From Vishniacozyma victoriae (taxonomy: Eukaryota; Basidiomycota; Tremellomycetes; Tremellales; Bulleribasidiaceae), in assembly GCA_017654735.1 (NCBI GenBank), contig JADPYG010000004.1, positions 1 to 64,000 on the forward strand: a DNA stretch of 64,000 nucleotides, in the 5' to 3' direction. Of this stretch, positions 10,647 to 24,036 are shown piece after piece. The notes under the pieces were generated by a model that did no database searches, was not told the DNA's origin, and saw only the letters and a program-made list of their open reading frames with translations. Made by a program: the position numbers and the translations under genes. The first letter of the stretch is position 1. Each line of letters opens with the position of its first letter.

Positions 10647-12971
10647 CTACTCGCCCCAAATCGCAGCCCGATCCCCTCCGCTCGGAACCTGTTCCCGCTT
10701 GAGCCGGTCAAGCTCAACACGAAGCTAGCATTAGTATATTCCCGGATCGGAGTCTAGGGGGCAACTCACTTCCAAGGCCTCTCGTTCAAGCTGCTCGGCT
10801 CGTTTCTGCGCATGCTCTGCGATCGCAATGTAGTGATCAAGATCTGGTTGTTGAGTTTGCGGCGCTTTCACCGGAGGTGTTCGGGCAGGCGGAGGGACAG
10901 GGTCTACTTTGACATCTCGTTGAACTGATCGAAGGAGCTGTTCAAGCTGATAGACTCGCCCCTTCCACGTCTCGGCTTCGGCCATTTCCTTCTTGTGCTG
11001 GGCGACATCTTGGTCCCTGCACGTCAGTCTGGCTTGTTACCAGTTGATGAAACATACGTACCATAACTTCTGAGCATCCACCAACTGCTTATTACGAATC
11101 TCGTAATCCTCAATATGCCTCACTTTGGGTAGAACTTCCGTCAATTGGTTCTGGAGCTTGAAACGCCTAGAGATCAGCATACTCCTTGGAGAATCACTCA
11201 CTCATTCTTGACCTGGGCAAGCTCGGCCTTTTGGCGAAGAACCGTAGTCTCCAGGTTGCTACGATCGGTTCGGATAGAAGCCGCCTCGTTTTGCCAATTC
11301 AGCTTTTCGTCTCGAAAAGTAGTCAACTTTTCGCGTAAAGACTCTTGCCATTTCGAGTGCTTTTGCTGTGCTTGAACTGCATCTCGGCGGTGCTGTGCTA
11401 GCTCATTCTGTAGCGCATCCCTTGCCGATCGTTCCTCTTTGATTCGGTTTGCCTGGAAGTCAGTGTCAAGCAGAAGGGCTAGACTTACAAAGCTGTGAAC
11501 TTCGGCTTCGTCGACACTGAATCGCATCGAATTCTTGTGCAGTCGACCGAGTTCTGTAATGAGCGAGAATCTCAGCAACATTTCGAGCAGAAAACTCACG
11601 ATACAAGTATTGTTTACGGAGACGATCCGCATAACCAGCTTCCAATCGCAACCACAGATTCTCGCGCTGCAGCTGTTGTACGTCATTGATGGACGACTGT
11701 TGCGGGGCTTCGATAGGTGTAGCCGCGCCCGAAGGTTGAATGGATGGGGCGTCGGGATCCTCGTCGAAAAAGTCCGTCTTGCCTCTAGACAACCTCTCGG
11801 AATGAGCAATGATATGGGCTCGAGAGACGTGTTCAGGCGGATCGACCTTGTCCCATCGCTTCATGTCTCGCAATTCACCGTCGGAATTGAAGTACATGAT
11901 ACTCGGGTGAAGCGAGAATTCCTTGAGAAGCGGTCCCGTTCGTGCGGCCAGTAATCCAGGTCGCCAGACATCCTCCCAGTCGCCCTCGTATGGACACTCG
12001 ACCTGTTTACCCCTCAGGTACAGGATCGGATCCCGTACGAACGCCAAGAGGTTGGAAGGCCATGCACCATAGATGGCCACGAGCCAAAGACGAACGATGT
12101 TGACCGGTAAGAGACTGATGGGAGGGTCGATTGGCTTTTCGTCCGCCGAGAGAGCGACTGTCCACTCGCGTCGGGGAGAAGGCGTATATGTTGAAGGAGC
12201 GTCGGATGGTTGGCCGGCGTCCAAAAAGGGTCGATCCCGCCAGCAAACAGCACGACCTAGTACGACCATGATAGAAGGCACCTTGGTAGTGATGATCTGG
12301 GGCGCATACGGAATGACGGTGAGGATGGTGCGGAGTCCAAGCGGGAATAGGTGATTGGCAGTGTCGAGGATCAGAGATGTAATGACCGTATCGATGAATG
12401 GATGACAAGCCAGTGTATACATTGCCGTATCCCCGCGAGGCATTTCTGGTTGGTATGGGATCGAAAGCAAGATGTCGAGCACGACCGTCAAGATGGGGAT
12501 CCGTAGTGCGGGAAGAAAGTGTCGGTCGCACGCAGAAAGGCATGACTACCAGTCAGCTCGGACTTGGGGTTTGCTTACCTTGAGATCATCTTTGCCCCAC
12601 TGGACCAGAATATCCCTAAGTAAAGTATTGCCATCATCCGATAAAGCTTCAAACCACGCCTGCGAGTCGAAGATCCCACTAGACAACGCCCGACTCGCCC
12701 ATGAGACCACGCTGGGTTGATCCAGTCCGGCTGTTGTCCACTCTAGCGCTTTCGAGCTCCATTCTGGGGTGGGCTCAGCATGACTTGCTCCGTAGAGCGA
12801 GACCGAGATAGGCAAGCTGTTCAAGGCGTCATTGTAGGCGGCCGGGTCGTCAATTGTAGGGTTGGGAATGGTTGTGAGGTTGTCGGGTAAAGAGCGCAGA
12901 TGCTCAATGACTGATGTTAGTGCAGTCTCGTGCTATTCGATTGACTTACATTCCTGCCATGGAATGGACAT
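10647..12971 (-). CDS. TSC1: hamartin (TSC1) homologue
   Basis: With TSC2, hamartin forms a GTPase-activating complex for Rheb and restrains TORC1. The N-terminal half is an alpha-helical repeat-like region (IEHLRSLPDNL, LLRDILVQWGKDDLK). The most diagnostic region is IYGAWPSNLLAFVRDP followed by LLKEFSLHPSIMYF and DMKRWDK, which parallels the human hamartin sequence around its YGLYPCNF motif, the His-Pro-Glu segment and the Arg-Arg-Trp-Lys segment. The C-terminal half is a long coiled coil (QLQRENLWLRLEAGYADRL, later exons rich in Glu/Gln/Arg), also as in the family. The stop is TAG 10649-10647, after an AIWGE end. I chose ATG 12971 (MSIPWQEF). An in-frame ATG at 13061 would add a hydrophobic 30-residue stretch, unlikely for a cytosolic protein. 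Only 179 bp separates it from the divergent PhoD-like gene. Confidence 0.75.
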
Positions 12972-13150
12972 GGCCGGAATCGTCTGGTTCGTTATGTAAA
13001 TTGCAATAGAGTGGGTTGGAAGGATGATAAGACTGAAGAGATAGAGTATGGATGTCATCATGCCGCGGTGCCTGCTCATGCTCACATGCAATTCCTCACC
13101 GGGTACCATCTTCCTGCCCTCTATACTCCTTGATCATATACATACTCGAC

Positions 13151-15252
13151 ATGCCACCCACGACTAGGCATTGGACAAGTGCCCTGCTACAGGTGTTGGC
13201 CCCATTCTGCTTATCAGCGAAATTCCCATGGCAGCTCGCTTTCGCAGTACCGGCGCTGTTCATTGTCGACTTGTACCGTCGATCACAAAGACCTCGAAGA
13301 GAGCCCATCAGGTCTGTTGTAGGTCAGGAGAAACGCAAAGTCAGACGACTCAATGGTAGAGATGGTACTGTACTCTTGCGAGAAGAGGTGAGTAGCTCCT
13401 TCGAGCAAAAGATTTACTGGCTGATGCAAAGATTATCAACGAAACAAGATCCAGATGGGGATACTCTACTCTAATTAATCTCATTCTTACTGCCGCTGTT
13501 CTAGACCACGCCCTCACCCACCGCTTTGTGCCTTGTCGAGACGTGTCCTACGCCAGGTGAGTCAGATACTCGTTCAGTCATCTCGCCATACGCTAATACA
13601 TTTTCAGGACAAGTTCTTTGACGGAACAATCTGCTCGAATTGCATTACGGCTTCCAGGGTACGAGAGGTCAGAGATAGAATACCGGCCGCTAGTTCCAGG
13701 ACTTCCATGGCTCTCGTCAGCGCCATTCAACCTCGAATCTTCTCGAGACTGGACAGCAGAGGTCCCCCTCGAGCACCTACAGTCCGGCGTGCAGTATGAA
13801 TGTGAGCAGACACGCAAAGATAAAGCTGACGTCTAGATCGTATAGAGGGTCTTGGTGGACCGCACAACTTTACCACGTTCCCCGATAGCAGACTCGAGTC
13901 TCCTTTCCGCTTTGTTCATGCTGGGTGAGTATATTGGTTGGTTTGGACTGATCAAGCAGAACACCACACTATCCTCAGCAGCCCTACCTACCCATTGGCC
14001 ATTACTCTCGCCTCACGACTACCTCCCTCTGGCACCAGATCACCCAAGATCGAATCCGCAGCCCCGCTTGGGAAGGTCTAGGGGAATGGCTACGAGACAT
14101 GAGTGATCGAACCGCCTGGGCGCCGACTCGCTTTGCGCTCATCGGCGACGCATCTAAAGGCATCAAGACAAGGTGAGAGGCTTGCTGCGAAGCTTACTGA
14201 TCATTAGGCAATTGATGTCGACGTCTCAAGAGGTGTTTGATCGGATCCGTGAGTATCACACATAACAGGCTAGACCGAAGCTGATGCCTCAGCTGTTCTA
14301 CCCTCTGCTGTCAGGTCGTAAGTAGCTCTGCCATCTCCAAGAATGATGCCGACCACAGGGTTTAGTAACGCAAAGCCCGAGCCAGGAGCATGGACCGTGC
14401 CGGAATCCCAGTTCTCGTGAGTACACTGTTGTAGACATGTCTGACGGCAGTTTTGGAAACAGCCATTTCTTCCGTCTCCAATATCCACACATTGAGCCGC
14501 ATCAAGATGATCAGGACTGGCGTATAGATGTTGAAGATCTTCAGCGTCGACTATCCACAGTCAACTCGACAGAGTGGAAGGTAGGTCATTGGAAGGTTAC
14601 GGAGCTGACTGTAGTTTATCATTTCGCCTATATCCCTCTCGCCCTTTGACACGGTATCCCATGCAATCGCCGAGTGGCGAGAAGCAGTACTCGACTCTCT
14701 GGCTCACATCCCGAATGTCGTGGTCGTGGCCGAGTCGAAAGGTAATGACGGAGTCTGGTCCATAGCTGACGATTTAGGTGACTTTCGAGCCACAGTCTTG
14801 CGTCGTGACATTGTCGAAGTCGTGACTCCAAGCCTTGATGGAGGACGTCATGTAGAGCTCGATATGACACGTGCGAGCGAGGAGCCCGTAGAGTCTTTCA
14901 TGGTGGGCACAGACGGTATCCCGGTTCAGCAGGTTGCGTTCGAAAAGGTAGACCGATTATTGCGACAGTTCCCCGCCGGACGCACCAACTGGTGAGTTCA
15001 CATTATGTTTAGTAAAGCATGCTGATCATCAGGTCAACGATAGAAGTACAAGGTAGGCGGGTCTATGTCGTCTTTGTCAAGGACGGTCAACCAATTTGGA
15101 GGGTCGAGATCATAGGCGAAGAAGCTCAAGTTGCAACGAAGGCTGTGGGGACAGTGGGACAGTCGTTGCAAAACGTGAGTAAATGAGCTCGTGATCAGAG
15201 CTGACTTCAGCTTCTGCGGAGACTTGGTCTAGGATCGACACGATGGTTCTGA
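13151..15252 (+). CDS. PhoD-like membrane protein, probable pseudophosphatase
   Basis: Twelve exons sum to exactly 555 codons (554 residues), with every junction in phase. Residues 1-120 carry two hydrophobic segments (LAFAVPALFIVDLY; TLINLILTAAVLDHAL). Next comes a beta-rich domain ending GVQYEYRIEG and FTTFPDSRLESPFRFVHAG, which matches the N-terminal domain of fungal PhoD-type phosphatases. The C-terminus NWSTIEVQGRRVYVVFV...GLGSTRWF also matches that family. The phosphatase core is present in length, yet the metal-site motifs are not: ALIGDASKGI stands where GDxxY is expected, no DDHE-like motif is visible, and NVVVVAESKGNDGVW replaces the VVxSGDRHEF strand. I infer a membrane protein of this fold without phosphatase activity. 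Its role is unknown. Confidence 0.7.
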
Positions 15253-15415
15253 AGAAGGAACGAGGTCATGGTAGGAAGTAGTAGGCGTGAAATGGAAACG
15301 TCGAATTGGACGGAAGCAAAATGTGTTTTCCATGTCGTAGCTACTCTATAATTCTGTGGAAATATACATATACCTGTCTTGCATACCATTTACTATATAT
15401 AGTCAATCACTCAGC

Positions 15416-15800
15416 ATGGGTGGAAAAGCACAACTACTACGTGATATCAGAAAGCGTATATCAGCCGATCAATTCGAGGTACAACGTCGCGCCTTTCTCT
15501 ATGTCGCCCGTAATACCGCTTTATCCAACACTGTTCGACATAAAGCGCAACTCGGCCTGAATGCGTTGAACGGTGGTGAAGGGCGTATGCATGCTGTCAA
15601 GAACCGATGTGTAGAGACAGGACGGGGAAGAGGTGAGCTCCTGATGTCGAGTGTCGAGGCTGCGCTGATGTCAGGTATCATGTCAAAGTTTGGCCTATGG
15701 AGAGTATGTCTCGATCGATGGACACAGCTGACAGTAGTATCAATTCCGTCTCAAGGCGCTTGACGGAGAGATCCCAGGAGTCAACAAGGCAAGCTGGTAG
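15416..15800 (+). CDS. MRP2: mitochondrial ribosomal protein uS14m
   Basis: Small-subunit mitoribosome protein of the S14 family. Exon 1 starts MGGKAQLLRDIRKRI and contains the basic FEVQRRAFLYVARN segment and NRCVETGRGRG, the family signature region. Exon 2 encodes IMSKFGLWR, and exon 3 encodes YQFRLKALDGEIPGVNKASW followed by TAG at 15798-15800; the C-terminal Lys-Ala-Ser-Trp is characteristic. The total is about 105 residues, a normal length. No CxxC zinc motif is seen, as in most mitochondrial members. It lies downstream of the PhoD-like gene on the same strand and converges on OGG1. Confidence 0.88.
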
Positions 15801-15920
15801 GAGAGACCTTGGAGCGAGATCGAGTCTGGCGAACAGGAAGGGACTGGAGCATGGCGATCAAGGAGGCTGGAATCTAGAATACGTGTACATGGAAGCTACC
15901 AACCGATTGTAACAATACAT

Positions 15921-17252
15921 CTACTTTATCTCTCCCGAACTAGCCCCAGGATCGACACTCAGCTTGGCAGCCACCTCGTCCGCTATCAGATCCGAATCTG
16001 TCCTCTTGATACTGAGGCGAGTAGCGCTCCTTGTCCTCTTGAACTCTCTGGTCTCTGCTTTCCGTTTAAGTGGACTATCATCCTCGATGGGTTTGCTCGG
16101 TGATGGATCCCATTCGGGCTTGGCGCTCGACTCGACTTTGATGCTTTTTGAGCTTTTGGGTGTACTTGGGAGCAAGCCTGATATCGATCCTTTCTTCTTT
16201 GGTGTGATCGGTTTGAGATCCGCTGCAAACATGACGGCTTGTGCCCATCCTCCCAGCGGTCCCCATTTGTCTACCAAGAATTCTTGAGTCTCTTCATACA
16301 CCTGCTTCGACATGGGCTTGTTGCGTAGCCGACCGGGGAAAGAGGGGTGTCGAGCTGCAATGGCGGCGACATGGGTATCGATAGGTATCAGGGATAGCTA
16401 TCGTCAGCGATACCACCATGTGGGTCACGTACCCGATCCAAGCACATGAGCATGACACAGTCGGCTACCTTGCGGCCCACTCCCTTGAGCCCCAGCAGCT
16501 TGTCTCTGACCTGCAGCATCTCTCCTGTCCTCCATTTCGACAAGCCAGCCTCGATATCCCCAGGGCCAGTTCCGAATTCCTGCCGCAGAGTCGCCAAGGA
16601 GCTCTCCAGGAATGACGCTCTATATCCAAAACCCATTAGACGAAGCTCGCTCTCTAGCACCGAAGGCATGGCATGCGGAGGTGGAAAGAGATGGTAGACC
16701 CGATCATCATACGTGAGCAGCGGTGCCGAGTAATTTTGCGTCAACTTGTGCATCAACGAGGTGATTCGAGAGATATGGTTGTTTGTCGAGGTGATGAATC
16801 TGGCATTAGCATTTCATATACAAGTGGACTCACGCGACGAGACATTCCCAAGGATCTTGACGTAGGAGACGTACCCCTACCGCCTTCCCATCAATGTCGA
16901 TCTTGCCAAAAAGGCTAGGATCCCGAGCTGTCCATTCCTTGTATAGCTTGTCTAGATCGTAATCTAGCTGAAAGTAGTCATGTATCCATGTTTGCGTAGC
17001 GCTGAGAGCCTTGTCCCGCTCTTCACTTTGGGCATCTGGATAGACTGCCGTATATTGTAGGTGAGTGGGGGTTTGGCGTAACCGAACTACTCGAGGAGGA
17101 TTATCGACAGCTCGAGAGAACTCTTCGCTCGCCTCTGAAGGGCCAGCTTCTGCTACTGGGTACCGATGCCATAGGAATGATTGACCGACAGGTAGAGTGT
17201 TGGCTAGAGTGAGGTTGGATAGTGTGATTGGAATACTAGACCAGCGCGACAT
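15921..17252 (-). CDS. OGG1: 8-oxoguanine DNA glycosylase/AP lyase
   Basis: A bifunctional base-excision repair glycosylase that removes 8-oxoguanine opposite cytosine. The N-terminal exon has ANTLPVGQSFLWHRY, the region that recognises the lesion. The helix-hairpin-helix with the catalytic Lys is LLGLKGVGRKVADCVMLMCL. The catalytic Asp is in LIPIDTHVAAIAARHPSF, reached across an intron. GWAQAVMFAADL matches the family C-terminal helix. It then has a Ser/Lys/Pro-rich tail of about 90 residues, likely carrying nuclear signals (KRKAETREFKRTRS), ending TAA/TGA at 15921. The ATG at 17252 (MSRWSSIPITLSNLTL) fits other fungal OGG1 starts. An intron lies between the lesion-binding and catalytic parts. 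Confidence 0.9.
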
Positions 17253-17536
17253 TGTATGGTATCGAGTAAAATTACGGACACGCGCTTGATTTTAGTTACT
17301 GTAGTCTACAATTCATTTCTACCCATTTCTTCAGAGTGCATGAATGAATGCTCAGAAACTTTGAAAATGCACCTCGAGCTCTGCACCGCAAAACACTGAT
17401 AAAGGTTCTTAGCACACACCTGTTGTTTGCTGACGCAAAATTGTCAGCTCTGAGTGCCTCACGAAACTCAATCCGAACCAATCACTATGTGCATGGTCTG
17501 CGTATATACCATACGATATTATAGAATAGGTTCGCC

Positions 17537-19179
17537 CTATGAGACTATGTAGGAGAGAGCGATGACGAGGTAGAGCGACATCACTGATAGTCAGCACGAG
17601 TCAATCTTTGACATTTGAGAACTCACACATCAAGCCTTCCATGTAGTTGGATTTTCCGTCCTGCAAGAGCAGGTTCACGAGCATGACCGAGACGAACAAG
17701 GTGATGGTCTCGAAGTTGGCCTAGGAGTCAGCATGCCACTTGAAAGGGAGAGAAAAGAAGTGAGGAGCGTGAATTGAGGTATTGGGAGGCAAAAAACTCA
17801 CAAAGAACAAAGTCAAGTCCTGACCCATTGGCCAGGCGATCAAGACGAGCAAGGGGATCATTCCAGCGGCAATCTGGATAGAAGAACCGACAGCGACTCC
17901 GATCGTAATTTCCATCTTTCTAGAGCGGTGTTAGCGCATCAGTCAAAGAGAATGAATTTACTTACCCCTTGCAAGCCATCCAGACGGAAGTGACGTGCTC
18001 GGCTGCGTTTCCAACCAAAGGCAAAAGGATAAGACCAATGAATCTAGACGTCAGCTTGTGTTGGGAGACCGAGTAATCTGTACTAACCGCTTGGGGAGAT
18101 GCCATTGAGTGGCAGTCTCGTCGATACTTCCAACGAGGATATCGGCGCAGAAAGCAGTGACGACAGTGACGATAACGAGCCATCCACCAGCACTCCACTG
18201 ATCCATATCGGGGACCTCCTCTTCATCCTCTCCCTCGGCTTCAAACAAGGTAGAGTGGGACTTCAATTGGAAGAAAAGGTAGGCGAGGTAGACGGCAAAG
18301 AGGATGATGGCGGTACCTCGAGAGAGGATCAAGAGACCTCGGAGGGAGCTGTCGGCTGGGTCAGGTGCGCCATCCTCAAAGAGCTTGAAGAGGTCCTTGG
18401 CATTGTCCAATTCGGATGCATGGTCTGAGGTCAGCTCTTTCCTCCAATACAGGCGTCCATCACGTACAAGCTGCTGGGATGATCAAGGTGATGCAAGCGA
18501 GGGTCATCAACGAAGAGCTGGCCTGGGCAGCGGTAACCTGGAAAGTCGATTCGGAGAAATAGAATCCGGCACTAACTGTCAGTCCGGCCAAGATCAATAG
18601 ACGTACGCAAAGAAACTCATTCCGAGGACGAGGAGAAGATTCGAAAGAACGGAACCCAACAAGGAGGTCTGGACTAAACGGAGTTCACCTGATATTAGCT
18701 TTGTTTCGGCGCTTTGACATACCTTGAGCCAAGGCGGCGATGGCCACGATAAGTTCAACGGCGTTTCCGAACCTGAAGTCAGTAGTGCTTTATACCATGA
18801 GGTAGCTGGACACACGTAGCATTGAGGAGACCTCCCAAGGTCTGACCCAATTTCATAGAGAGTTGCTCAGTCGCATCTCCAAGGAGCTATATTGTTAGGG
18901 CTGAGTCAAACGAATTTCATACCTTTGCCAGGGGTACAATGGCGATGAACGAGACAGTGAATCGAGCGACGGCACTCCAGTGTAGAGCCTCGGCTGAATG
19001 TCAGTAGACAGTCGCGTAATCCGCGACCTACCAATAAAGGACAAAGGTACAGCGACGAGAAGGACATTGATGTACGATCCCAAAAGGAGATGCCGAGTAG
19101 ACTGTAGAGGGGCGAATTTCTTGTTGCCGGACCTGTTGGACTGGCCGGGTAGCAGGGAGGAGCTTTCTGTAGGAGGCAT
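17537..19179 (-). CDS. VCX1: vacuolar Ca2+/H+ exchanger (CAX family)
   Basis: A cation/proton antiporter that loads Ca2+ into the vacuole, with up to eleven helices in two homologous halves. The first signature repeat, GGLLNATFGNAVELIVAIAA, is encoded near 18780-18840, and the second, PLVGNAAEHVTSVWMACKGK followed by MEITIGVAVGSSIQIA, near 17880-18000. Between the halves is an acidic loop (EGEDEEEVPDMDQW), typical of the family. The start is ATG 19179 (MPPTESSSLLPGQS), giving a short polar cytosolic N-terminus. The stop TAG is 17539-17537 after SLYLVIALSYIVS. Exons are short and introns about 45-60 nt. In Cryptococcus such an exchanger acts downstream of calcineurin signalling (family knowledge). 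Confidence 0.9.
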
Positions 19180-19326
19180 TGTGTTTCTGTTTAATGGTAA
19201 CAAGTTAGAAAGCAGAAAGAGATATGAATCGTTGCAGTTTGCGTTATTATGTACCCGTGCCTGACGATACCGAATCATGACGAGTGCGCGATTATTCTAT
19301 ACATGATATGCTTACTGCTACTGCTG

Positions 19327-22300
19327 CTACCTCCTTCGATTATCCCTAGCACTTTCCTCCTCAGTCACCTCATCAATAGTATGAACAGTTCCCGCGTAGG
19401 CTACCCGTTAACATCTCGTCAAAATAATCGGAATGCACACTCACTAGAAGCTCTTGCTCTCGTAGCAGCGCGAGACGCAGGAAGAGGAATTTGCTGAGGA
19501 TCAAAACCATTCTTGCGAGGGATATTGACTTGCTTCCTAGCATGGATGCGCCCATTCGGCCCTTGAGCATCGATCTCGGTAACGATTGTATTGGCGAACA
19601 TGGTCGTAGGACGAGAATCGGGGAGAGGTTGCTGCGCTGCAAAGTCAATTATGTTGACGTCGGGCTGGTTTCGATCGGGCGAAAAGGCGGATGCCGAGTA
19701 GGCAGTGGGTGCGTGATGGTTGGAAACAGGAAGAGGAACTTTGTGAGGAGTCATAGGGGGAGCAGGAACAGACTTGGAGGGAGCTTGGGAATTTTGAGCG
19801 GATCGAACATCGCTTTTATTGTTGCTCCGAGATGACTGAAGGTCAGAATCAGTGTCAATACAGATCTCGAGAACATACAGGAGGCTGGATCATGATCTGT
19901 GGCTTCAGCTTTTCAGCTTGCATACCAGGATCGTCGACCTACAGTAGGCGCTTTCATCCCTTGTCGACCTTGATTGGGATCGATGTGCATGTTCTCGAGT
20001 CCAAGTGCGGATTCCTTTCCATTGTTTGGCTCTTGACCTCTGGATGGCGGCCTCAAGCCCTGAGGGTAGGAAGACTGGCGATGGTGATGCATCTCTCGTT
20101 TGGAAGAGGGATCTTGAGGTTCAGATCCTGAACGGCCTAGAGGTACAGGGACCACAATCTGATATCAGCACAGGACGAGGGAGCGAACATACCTTGGGTC
20201 TAGCTCGCATAGGAGGCATCGATGGAGCGTATCGTCCTTTCGACTGAGACTGGCTGATCTCTTGAGCTCGTTGGGTTGGTTGTTGCTGTTGCTGATACTG
20301 AAGTTGTTGTTGCTGTTGCTGGAGTTGTTGCATTTGCTGCATTTGTTGCATGAACTGCTGCTGTTGCTGAACAGTCGGCATCTGCTGGGCGGGTGGTTGC
20401 TGAGATTGCTGTTGGTTCGAATACTCTTCGCCGATACTAGAGAGTTGGTCGAGGTCGGCACCGTTGCGCAGAGCTCCAGCTAGTTTCGATCGATGTTGGC
20501 CTAGCTTGGAGCTAGGAGTCGGAATGCCTGCACTCGCGCTAGAAGTCAGCTTCGGACTCAGAGATGGATAAGGAATTTAGCTTACAAGTCATTGTTCCTG
20601 CCGTTTCGAGTAGCGTTAAATGAAGATTGTCGAGAGTGACCTTTCGCATGACTATTTCCATTGACGGGGAAGCTCGGATATCGATCTCCGCTATTGATAT
20701 GACCAGTGCTGGGATGATGGTTGACGTCGCCCATGAGACTCTGTCGTCGAGACACGGTACGTTTCGATCGACCCTGAGGGTCCGGAAGAGGCTTGTCGGT
20801 ATGAGTGTGGATCGAGCTGCCAGTCACTGGACCAGAGGTATGGACCGTCCTGGTGGGAGCGCCGGAAAGCATCGACTGAAGCTTGGGATCGTTCTCGACA
20901 CGATCGAGGAAAGATCCGGGGTCGGGCGATTGAACTGGAACCGAGAGCGAGTGGGTTCGCCTGTGACTATCCTTGCGGGTTTGAGCTGCGCTGGGAGGCG
21001 GGACAGTCTTGTTTCGTGGTCGGTCTGAGCGATTCTGCTGGGGATCCTGCTGTTGACCTCCCTGCATCATGGGTTGTTGCATCGATTGCCCGTACTGGCT
21101 CGTGCCAATTCCCTGACCCGGTTGGCCTTGGTAGGGCTTTTGACCAGGCATGGGCTGACCTTGGATCGGCTGGCCAAATCCATGCGGATACTGCTGAGAG
21201 GTGGTCTGTTGGGGATTGCCGGTGTTGGTTTGATGTATCGACTGGTCGGGGAAGTAAGAAGTCGGAGGTTGCGTCGTTGGCGGTCTCATTTGATTCGACG
21301 GGAAGCCAGTCGACATCGGCGCTTGCTGACTTGGCATTTGTAATGGTTGCTGTTGTTGATGTTGATCTTGGATCGGGTACTGCATAGGTGGAGGGGCCTG
21401 TTGTTGCTGCTGCTCGAACGGATTCGATGGGCCTAGAATACCATGTGCTTGGCCAGGTGTATGTCGTAGCACAGTTTCTGGGACGGACTGGATCGGATCG
21501 ATTGGAATGGGAGGTGAATGACCCATCCATCTACCTGCTTCTGCCCATGCCTAATCATCAGCGAGGTCGCCACTTTTTAATAAGAACTCACCTCTTCTCT
21601 ACCTTGAACTCTTCCTTGCTCTTTCGCTTTACGCACTTCCAGTGCCGTGTTGTACTCGTTCAACCTTTACATTAGCTCAACAATCGAATACTGACTTACG
21701 AATGCTTGGCTTCTTCGAACGCTCGCTCGAGTCGTCTTTTCTCCTCTTCATTCTTCTTGCCCTCATCTCGTGCTCGTCGGAGCGCTCGAACAGCACCAGA
21801 CAGCTCATTACGATAATCCCTCATATCGTCAAGTCGTTGTTGCGCTTGTCGTTCGAGTTGAGTTCGGGCGACTCGCTCTGCAATCAAGGTAGCTTGAAGA
21901 TCTCTCATCTGCGCTTCCGAAGCTTCGAGACGAGTCATGGTGGCGACAAGAGTGGGGTCGGCTTGTTGAGACAAGAGTCGATTTCGCATGGCCTGCATGT
22001 TGTTGACACTGTTATCAGCCCAACTGCAGTAACGCTAAAGGGGACCTACTTTGTTCCATTCCATTGACTTGGACCCATGGTCATTTCCTCAAAGTACTCG
22101 TCTTCTGGAGGAGGAGATCGGCGTGTCTCTTGACCTGGGGTACCATAAGACTCGTAGCCATCGGCTACATTGTCTTCTCCGGGATCGACATTGGTTTCAT
22201 CTCGTCGAGAGCGGGGTGCTTGTCGGTACATACTGATCGAGTCGTGAGGGTGAAGTTCAGCGATTGACGGAAGTTGATCTGATTCCTCGTCGGAAGATAT

Positions 22301-22638
22301 TGGTTCGTTGTCGAATTGTTGCTGAGGAGGTTGTAGGTGTTGCTGACGGTAGTCGGGGTGGGGCGGTACGTCTTGAGGATAGTACTGAGATAGACGATTG
22401 ATAGATTCGGAAGATTGGTGCAGACCAAGAGTTCGAAGACGCATATTTAAAGCGGCCAGACTGTGCTTTAGTACTATACTTCGAAAGGGGGCGTGAACAC
22501 GACTTACTCTAAATCGTTATTGTCCATCGGGGACTGGCCGGAAGCATCGGCCATGCCCGTCTGGTGCGAACCTTGAAATGGGACATTGTATGGATACTGA
22601 TTTGTTGTATTGAGCATGATTGGATCTTGAAGTGTCAT
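19327..22638 (-). CDS. Gln-rich coiled-coil protein, unknown function
   Basis: A large multi-exon protein that I do not recognise. The ATG at 22638 (MTLQDPIMLNTTNQYPYNV) is followed by an acidic/polar region (SSDEESDQLPSIAELHPHD). Next is a coiled coil of about 100 residues (MRNRLLSQQADPTLVATMTR ... RALRRARDEGKKNEEEKRRL), then a very long Gln/Pro/Met-rich region. That region includes short Gln tracts (MQQMQQMQQLQQQQQQ near 20290-20350) and Gly/Gln/Pro repeats around 21040-21180. The C-terminal exons include IDFAAQQPLPDSRP and end TIDEVTEEESARDNRRR with TAG at 19329-19327. Such prion-like composition is usual in transcription or RNA-granule proteins, but that is inference. Introns of about 40-50 nt separate at least eight exons. 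Confidence 0.6.
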
Positions 22639-23940
<1,302 letters not shown>

Positions 23941-24036
23941 TCATACATATACACCTAAAACAATTACTGCCTATTGTACATGAACCATTATCATTATCTT
24001 CAAGAAGCTACAACACCAGCGGCATGATTACGACAC

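Noticed and set aside
12972..13061. Possible N-terminal extension of TSC1 that looks like a signal peptide
   Set aside because: Hamartin is cytosolic, and the extension lies in the short divergent promoter; the ATG at 12971 is the better start.
13388..13504. Alternative intron 1 of the PhoD-like gene ending at 13504
   Set aside because: It puts the following exon out of frame; the acceptor at 13431 keeps the frame and adds a clear membrane helix.
20262..20483. Leu-rich plus-strand frame resembling a membrane segment
   Set aside because: It is the antisense of the CAA/CAG Gln tract of the Q-rich gene.
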